Shown: piece by piece, positions 58,251 through 64,000 of the stretch | How the letters are laid out: every line of letters begins with the position of its first letter | Numbering within the stretch: the stretch's first letter is position 1 | Assembly (NCBI GenBank): GCA_022578605.1 | Contig: MU394118.1 | Location: 165,119 to 229,118 of the forward strand | Source: Camillea tinctor | Lineage: Eukaryota > Ascomycota > Sordariomycetes > Xylariales > Xylariaceae | Direction of reading: 5' to 3' | DNA length: 64,000 nucleotides | Notes under the pieces: generated by a model | What the model saw: only the letters and a program-made list of their open reading frames with translations | What the model was told of the DNA's origin: nothing | Database searches by the model: none | Position numbers and translations under genes: made by a program

Positions 58251-58354
58251 GATAATAGCTGACGCACTTAAACTAATAGCAGCCATAAGGGTTTATATAA
58301 ACGGCTAACTAGCCATGTCACGTACGGGGTCAGGGACTAAGCCCCTGCTATAAC
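58251..58354. repeat. diverged subtelomeric repeat, copy 1
   Basis: About 100 bp resembling 58984-59082. They share AATAGCTGA, GCARYMATAAGG and TTATATAAACGGCT(A/C)ACT, followed by AGCC and a related GGGACTAAGCCCCTG / AAGGGCTAGTCC segment. Confidence 0.55.
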
Positions 58355-58983
58355 AATTATATAACGTGTAAGCAGATATAATAATAATTATATATATATT
58401 TATAAGTTTCCCTAACTTAATTCCTGGTACTTCGTTATTCTTCATCACTTACCTATATTTTGCTACCGACCCTTAAAAGCCCTGTATAGTAGCTTATTTG
58501 CGGAAGTCACACCACAGAAAAATCACCTTTTCTTACCAGAATCAACATGACCAAAGAGGCTCGTCAACATGTGCTTGCGACTATATTTATGAAGTATTGG
58601 AGTGAGACGATAGGTGAGGGAAAGGATGAAGTGTATTAGTCCAGGAGAGAGTCTATGAGGAGGGCGGAAGCCCGATATTTATGTACATATGGTAGTAGTG
58701 TAGTACCGTAGAGTGGGGTGGTAACCCCATATTCCAACATGAAGATGGCGGAATGTTTAGCTGCCTCGATGAGGTAGATAAAGAGGGAGAAGCTTGTAAC
58801 GATTGTGTGACAGGTAATCATCGTTCCTTAGGTGCGTACCGGGATTATTCCTTTTCCACCGTCGTGTTATAACCTTGCTAATCTTAGCAATAGAAGGCAA
58901 ATGGAAAAGCAACAATAATGAAAATGTCACGACGAGGAGTTCAAAGCAATTTAAGTACGATTACGAACTGAATATATTTTAAG

Positions 58984-59082
58984 AATAATAGCTGATAAAC
59001 CCGACCAACTGGGAGCAATAAGGAATTATATAAACGGCTCACTAGCCAGCTATGTATAAGGTTAAGGGCTAGTCCTATATCA
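58984..59082. repeat. diverged subtelomeric repeat, copy 2
   Basis: Second member of the pair described at 58251-58354, about 730 bp downstream in the same orientation. Confidence 0.55.
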
Positions 59083-59254
59083 CAAGACGCAAAGTAAAGC
59101 AACCGGAACGTTGTTGATCGTGGGGGAAATGTTATTATAATAAGCTCGTGTGGATACTATTTATTATTTATTGCGCATAAAGGCATTCCCATAAGCATAT
59201 GTATACGTGAGGAATTCTTGCTTCCTTTAACCAATGAACCTTATAGCAACTTTC

Positions 59255-61157
59255 TTAAGTTTCACAGCCATCATCCTTTAACTCTTTCCAAAACTCTCCA
59301 CGAGGCTTGAACTCCAAGTTTGGGCCTTCATGAGCTACAACAATCCCGTCATACAATTGAAACTCATCCCGTCTTCCCCTCCCATCCGTCCTCCCGGGTA
59401 ATCCCTCACCCAGTCTCCCTGTTTTACCAGGCGCTTTCTCGAAGTCAAAATACCACATTGTTTTCGCAATTGCCAGGCTCAGCTCCAGATACGCCATTGC
59501 TTTTCCAGCACAACCGCGGTCGCCCAACACGAAGGGCTGAAAGGCACGACGCATGGTAGCGTGAGCTTCGCGCTCGGCGGCTGTCGCGTGCTGGGATACC
59601 AACCAGCGTTCAGGATGAAAGACGAAGGGATCGGAAAAGTATTTCTCATTGTGCATGAGACAGTAGAGATTTACAGCGACCTGTGTCCCAGGGGGGATCA
59701 CGTGGCCGTCAACGACCAGGGGTTCATTGGCTCGAACCGAGGATTCATCCTGCTCACGCCAAGTGACCTGGAGAGAAGATGGTGCGATGCGCAACGCTTC
59801 ATCGATGACAGCTCGGAGGTATTTGCAACTGGCCAGTTGGGGACCCTAGTCAGCTGGGTTAATTATGTCTCAGTGATAGAGATGAACGTCATTACCTGGC
59901 AAATGTCACGGCCTGAAGAAAAAGTGGTGCGGACCTCAGCGGCAAGCCGGGCATAGGCTGTTGGGTACCGCGAAAGGTAGAAAAAGGCTACCGTTAGAGC
60001 TGTGTGAACTGTCCCGCCACCTATGCATGTAATTAGCGCTTCTCATGGTGTAATAAAACAAGGTACGAGAGACATCTTTTTTAAAACCATACCTGCTGCC
60101 ATAATGAAAACGGCCTCAGGCCAAAGCTCAGCGTCGCTCAACCCATACTCCCCAGGATTGATCTCCCCTGTTGCTAACGCATAAAAATCATGCTTGGCAT
60201 CCTTTGTCATGGCCTTTCGCGATTTGATCATGTTGTGTAGAGCTTGATAGAACTTCCCGATTTTTTTGCGCCCAAGCCACCCCATTAATGGTGCAATGGC
60301 AGTCATGGCTGGCCACGCCATAAGAAGTGTGTTAAGATTGCTCATAGCTTTAAGTGAGTCGGAGATTGGCTGATTTGTTTCCTCAGTCTGCGTTTTTAGC
60401 GGGAATCCAAAGGCAAGCTGGCCGATGATATCGACGGCGAGACGTTCGCAGGGCCGCGTCATGTTGATAGGATCACCTTGATGGCTTGATCGAAGCAGTT
60501 GTCTTAGGAAAATATCAATCTGGACCAACATCTGTGGCTCAAAGGATCTCATTGAACGCTCCGAGATAACGGGTGCGATTAATTTCCGCTTCCGACGGTG
60601 ATCCCGTCTGTCCGGTGTTATCCACATGGTTGTGATCTTACCTTGGGCCATAGGTAAATAGGCCCGTCCTTTGTTGACATTGGGATTGGTATAAATATCT
60701 TCCCGGTATGTGAGTTTGGTGTACTTTTTAGTGATGCCTAAATGATGTCTCTCACCATGAATCGCCGTCATAGTATTGAAAACTAGACGGTCAGGTCCCA
60801 GCCGGACTACAGGTCCTGTTTTCACCAGAGTCAGTCAGCAAGCACAGAAACGTAACCTATTAAAAGCCAGGCATCCTTACCATACTTCAGATGGCATTTA
60901 TAGGTAGTAAGGTGCAAGCAGTGACGAATACCATAGAATGCTTCATAGCCATGTGTAAGTTTAGCCGCAAGTGGTCCAGGATAGTTCTTTAATGGATGGG
61001 ATAAGAGCTGGTAGCTTATAATAAAAAGAATCTGATAAAAAACTCATTAGTCGCCGTTTAAAGCTTAATAAAAAATTGAGAACTTTACAAATGGCACTGC
61101 AATGGCTAAGAGGTAAATAAGAGCACCTGTAAAGGTGGTAAGAATCACAGATGCCAT
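59255..61157 (-). CDS. cytochrome P450 monooxygenase (complete), last gene before the telomere
   Basis: Five exons, 61089-61157, 60881-61031, 60093-60815, 59896-60020 and 59255-59845, all junctions in frame, give 552 residues. The N-terminus is a membrane anchor (VILTTFTGALIYLLAIAVPF). YPGPLAAKLTHGYEAFYG is the proline-rich hinge. The I-helix oxygen-binding motif is A314-G-G-G-T318. ExxR is E372-A-L-R375, PERW is 434-437, and the haem-binding loop is F-V-L-G464-D-R466-G-C468-A-G470. All diagnostic P450 residues are present, and the length is normal, so it looks functional. The membrane anchor implies an endoplasmic-reticulum enzyme using a P450 reductase. Secondary metabolism or detoxification is likely, but the substrate is unknown. 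It is more distant from the nearby P450 pseudogene than a recent duplicate would be. Confidence 0.9.
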
Positions 61158-61800
61158 ATTTTTTAAACTGTATGTTCAAAGGTTGAAGGTTCTCAAGGTT
61201 CCGATCATGGGTTGGAAAGCGTGTATAGGGGTAAGGGTGGGAGGAGGGGAAGGCTTGGTGACCAGTTGAGACAAGAAGCAGTCAGCAAACCCTTTAAGTG
61301 CGTCACTGGATTTTAGCCAATTTCTTATGCGTGTGCGACTATAACGTAGAGACAGGCAGAGACGCTGCTCTATATACACCGCTCCTTAGGATTGCCTAAA
61401 GTTTGCGGTCACTTTGCTTATTACATTACATGAAGTATCATTACCCGCCTGTAAAGTTGACTCAAGCTCCATATATGCTTCCGTATTATGTTGGCACGTA
61501 CATCAGGCCTTGTTTAAGAACAATATAGTACGGGACATGCATGTGAGAAATCATACCTACGCAATGTGCGACCAGACATAGGTTAACGATTTGCGCGTAC
61601 CACGCCCTTAATTGCATGAATTTAAGGGCTGTTAGTTGTCCGACAATCACTGTCCATATCTGTACAACGCGTATAGCCCCTTACATGGCGGATAAACGAA
61701 GAACTATAACTGCATATAAAACAAAATTAGTACACGTTATTAATTTATATATACACAACTTAGGTTGTTTGCTTCATGCTGTGGCGTTATATCTTTGCCC
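61158..61800. other. P450 promoter and transition to AT-rich DNA
   Basis: Upstream region of the P450 gene. Composition falls gradually towards A/T. No further gene. Confidence 0.5.
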
Positions 61801-63880
61801 TTATAAATAAAACGGAATAATTCATAATAGTTGCATAATAAAAAGCAAGAAGTAATTATATACCCCATATATAAATATGTTGCGTTTTTTTGCATAAATT
61901 TAAATAAATAGGTTTTTTTTAAATATAAATAAACCAACGTTTTTTATTTATTTATTATTGTTTTATTTTTTATTTTAAATATAAATTTATTAGAAAATTA
62001 TATATTTTATAATTAAAACAACTTATTTTATAAGTTTATTAATGGTTGCATAATAAAAAAAAGAAGTAATTATGTACCCCGCACATAATTAAGTTGCGCT
62101 TTCCTGTATAAACCTTAATTAAATAATTTTTTTTTTAAAATAAATAATAAATTTAATATAATTATTAAATTAAAAATAAAAAAAACCTTTTATTAACAGT
62201 TATATAAAGCTATAAAAAAGTAAGGATTAAAATTTTTAATTTATAATATTTAACTTTTATACTGTTTATTTAAAATAAAGAAATATTATTAGTAGGTATA
62301 CGTATTAAAAAAGATAAAAATAATAATAAATATAAAAAACGGTTGTATATTTATATTTAAAAAAGGAACTATTTAGTTAAAATTACGTAAAAAAGCGCAA
62401 TTTATTTATGTATAAAGTATATAATAATTTCTTATTTTTATTATGTAATTATTACTTACTTTATTTTTTTTTATAAAAAAATTACAAACTTAATATATTA
62501 CTTTTATTTAATTTATTTTTTTAATTTAATTATAATTTGGTTTTTTTTAATTAACGTTTTTATTGCTTTATTAAGTGCTACTTTTATTATTATATTTGTT
62601 AAGTTATAACTTTTATAAATTTATTAAATATTATTAATTTCTTAATTTTTATATAATTATTATAAAGCTATTAAATTAATTATAAGCTTTTTTTTATTAA
62701 TAGTTCTTATTTATATAAAGCATTAATATAAAAAAAATAAATTAATATAAAGTATAAAGGAAATTTTTAAGTAAAATATACAGTTTATAATTATATTAAG
62801 TATTTAATATATTATATATTTAATATTAAACTTTTAAATTATTTTGTAAATTTTGCTTGTAAATATATTACATATTATTTGTTTATATTTAATAAAAAAT
62901 TAATAAATTATATTATTTATAATTTTTAGCTTATTATTTTATATTATAAATTTTTTAATTTGTAAATTTATATTTTTATTATTAATAAATAAATTGTTTA
63001 TAAATACATATAAATAAAAGTTTTTTAAATTAAAAGGAATAAAGTTAAAATTATACTTTTTATTAGCTATTTATTATTAAATTTAAGTATTTAAAACTTT
63101 AGTTTTTTTAATGTTAAATTTTATATATTGCATAGTTATTAAGTAGTTAAAAGCTATTTTTAATTAATAAATAAAAGAAATATAAGTTTTTTAAGTTTTT
63201 TACTTTATATATTTTTTAATTATGTTAAAAGTTTTAAAGTTTAACAATTTTAATTTTTTAGTTTAACTTTTTTATTTAATTAAAATATTATACTTTTTTT
63301 TATAAATTATTAAGCATAATTTATTAAAGTTTTTAATTATTTTGTTTTTTAATATTTTTTAAAAGCGTGCTTTAATGTTTACTTTAATTAGTATTTTATT
63401 TTTTAAAAATTTTTTAAAGTATTAATATTTAACATATTATTAGTTTATAAGCTTATTATTTTAAAAAGTTATTTTTTTTATAATTAATAAATAAAAATTA
63501 AAAATTACTAATTTTATACTTAATTTATATTAATAATATTTTAAGTATATTTTAAACTAATACATACTTAATTTTACAAGTTTATATAATAGTTTTATAA
63601 TATATAATAACGTTTTTTTAAAATATTTATTTTTTAATTTTAATAATAAATATATAAAAATTATACGTTATATTAAAGTTTTTAACTATATATATGCTAT
63701 TATAATATTATAAATTATAATTTTTATACTTTATTATTAAAATATTAATATTAAAACCATTATTAGCTTTTAACTTACTTTTTCAATAATTAAAGCATAT
63801 ATTATAATAAATTTTTTATTTAAATCCTTATACTTTTATACTACCAATTTAAAAATTTTATATAAAATAACCATATCATG
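61801..63880. other. extremely AT-rich, RIP-like subtelomeric tract
   Basis: About 2.1 kb composed almost wholly of A and T. The few remaining G/C are mostly in GC, CG or GT/AC contexts, while CA and TG are scarce. That is the expected residue after CpA-to-TpA repeat-induced point mutation. No coding sequence survives. It may be the remains of a repeated telomere-linked element. Confidence 0.75.
61830..62150. repeat. direct repeat with 215-bp spacing inside the AT-rich tract
   Basis: GTTGCATAATAAAA..AAGAAGTAATTAT is found at about 61830 and again at about 62045, each followed by TACCCC and a TTGCG segment. Where copy 2 has GTACCCCGCACATAATTA, copy 1 has ATACCCCATATATAAATA, that is, G-to-A and C-to-T changes. 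Confidence 0.75.
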
Positions 63881-63906
63881 TCAATCATCCCCTTTTCCCT
63901 CCCACA

Positions 63907-64000
63907 GGGTTAGGGTTAGGGTTAGGGTTAGGGTTAGGGTTAGGGTTAGGGTTAGGGTTAGGGTTAGGGTTAGGGTTAGGGTTAGGGTTAGGGTTAGGGT
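63907..64000 (+). repeat. telomere repeat (TTAGGG)n, chromosome end
   Basis: Fifteen perfect TTAGGG units from 63910 to the edge of the window, preceded by GGG. The G-rich strand runs 5'->3' towards the right edge, so this is a right chromosome end and not an interstitial tract. The repeat is the standard one of filamentous ascomycetes. Confidence 0.98.

Larger units (their letters stand above)
56721..59254. other. gene-poor stretch with LTR fragment and diverged repeats
   Basis: 2.5 kb containing an LTR 3' fragment (57161-57263) and a pair of related repeats (58251-58354, 58984-59082). Open frames at 57253-57465 (+), 57369-57557 (-) and 57771-58010 (+) were inspected and not recognised. Confidence 0.45.

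Noticed and set aside
1..64000. CRISPR arrays, bacterial operons, tRNA or rRNA genes
   Set aside because: No regularly spaced repeats were seen, the genome is eukaryotic with spliceosomal introns, and I found no cloverleaf or rRNA signature by eye. A tRNA scan would be needed to exclude tRNA genes fully.

Overview
The window is the right-hand end of a chromosome of a filamentous ascomycete (Pezizomycotina, probably Sordariomycetes; the class is an inference from gene content and intron style). It finishes in about 15 uninterrupted TTAGGG telomere repeats running off the right edge. Genes have short introns (about 50-135 bp) with GT..AG borders and CTAAC/CTGAC-type branch points, and they lie singly on both strands, not in operons.

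The left part (about 1-45 kb) is ordinary gene space with mostly intact genes. In order these are a LURP-one-like fragment (cut by the window edge), an unrecognised acidic protein, a TPR-SET (SMYD-like) protein, peptidyl-tRNA hydrolase, the BAR protein Rvs161, and a MetE-like methyltransferase. They are followed by a secreted beta-propeller lactonase (carboxy-cis,cis-muconate cyclase type), a secreted bicovalent-FAD oxidase, a phospholipase-D-fold protein, an amino-acid permease, a DUF2293 protein, a GT32-like and a GT15 glycosyltransferase, and the ribosome-biogenesis factor Alb1. Then come a ferric reductase divergent from a CTR copper transporter, a secreted PEBP-like protein, an FMN-dependent 2-hydroxy-acid oxidase, a Ytp1-like membrane protein and a two-WSC-domain secreted protein. 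Intergenic spacers here carry many copies of a palindromic TACCTAGGTA-like motif.

The right part (about 45-61 kb) is gene-poor subtelomere. It holds an SGNH-type secreted hydrolase, a rhodopsin/PTH11-like membrane protein and one complete cytochrome P450 gene, the last gene before the telomere. Between them lie decayed genes: a P450 with stops and a deletion, cut by an LTR; a GMC oxidoreductase fragment; and an internally repeated fragment. LTR remnants and other diverged dispersed repeats also occur. From about 61.8 to 63.9 kb the DNA is almost pure A/T with an internal direct repeat whose copies differ by C-to-T/G-to-A changes, as repeat-induced point mutation (RIP) would leave.

Three observations deserve most attention. 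The FMN oxidase gene is intact in frame, splice sites and conserved motifs except for two UAG codons seven codons apart, both at expected Trp positions; this fits either two RIP-like CpA-to-TpA hits or A-to-I mRNA editing. The ferric reductase and copper transporter share a divergent promoter with two identical CTTGCTCATA elements resembling copper-responsive sites. The subtelomere preserves the debris of what looks like an oxidative metabolic gene group next to one still-complete P450. All exon structures were worked out by eye from splice signals and reading frame; no search or alignment was run.
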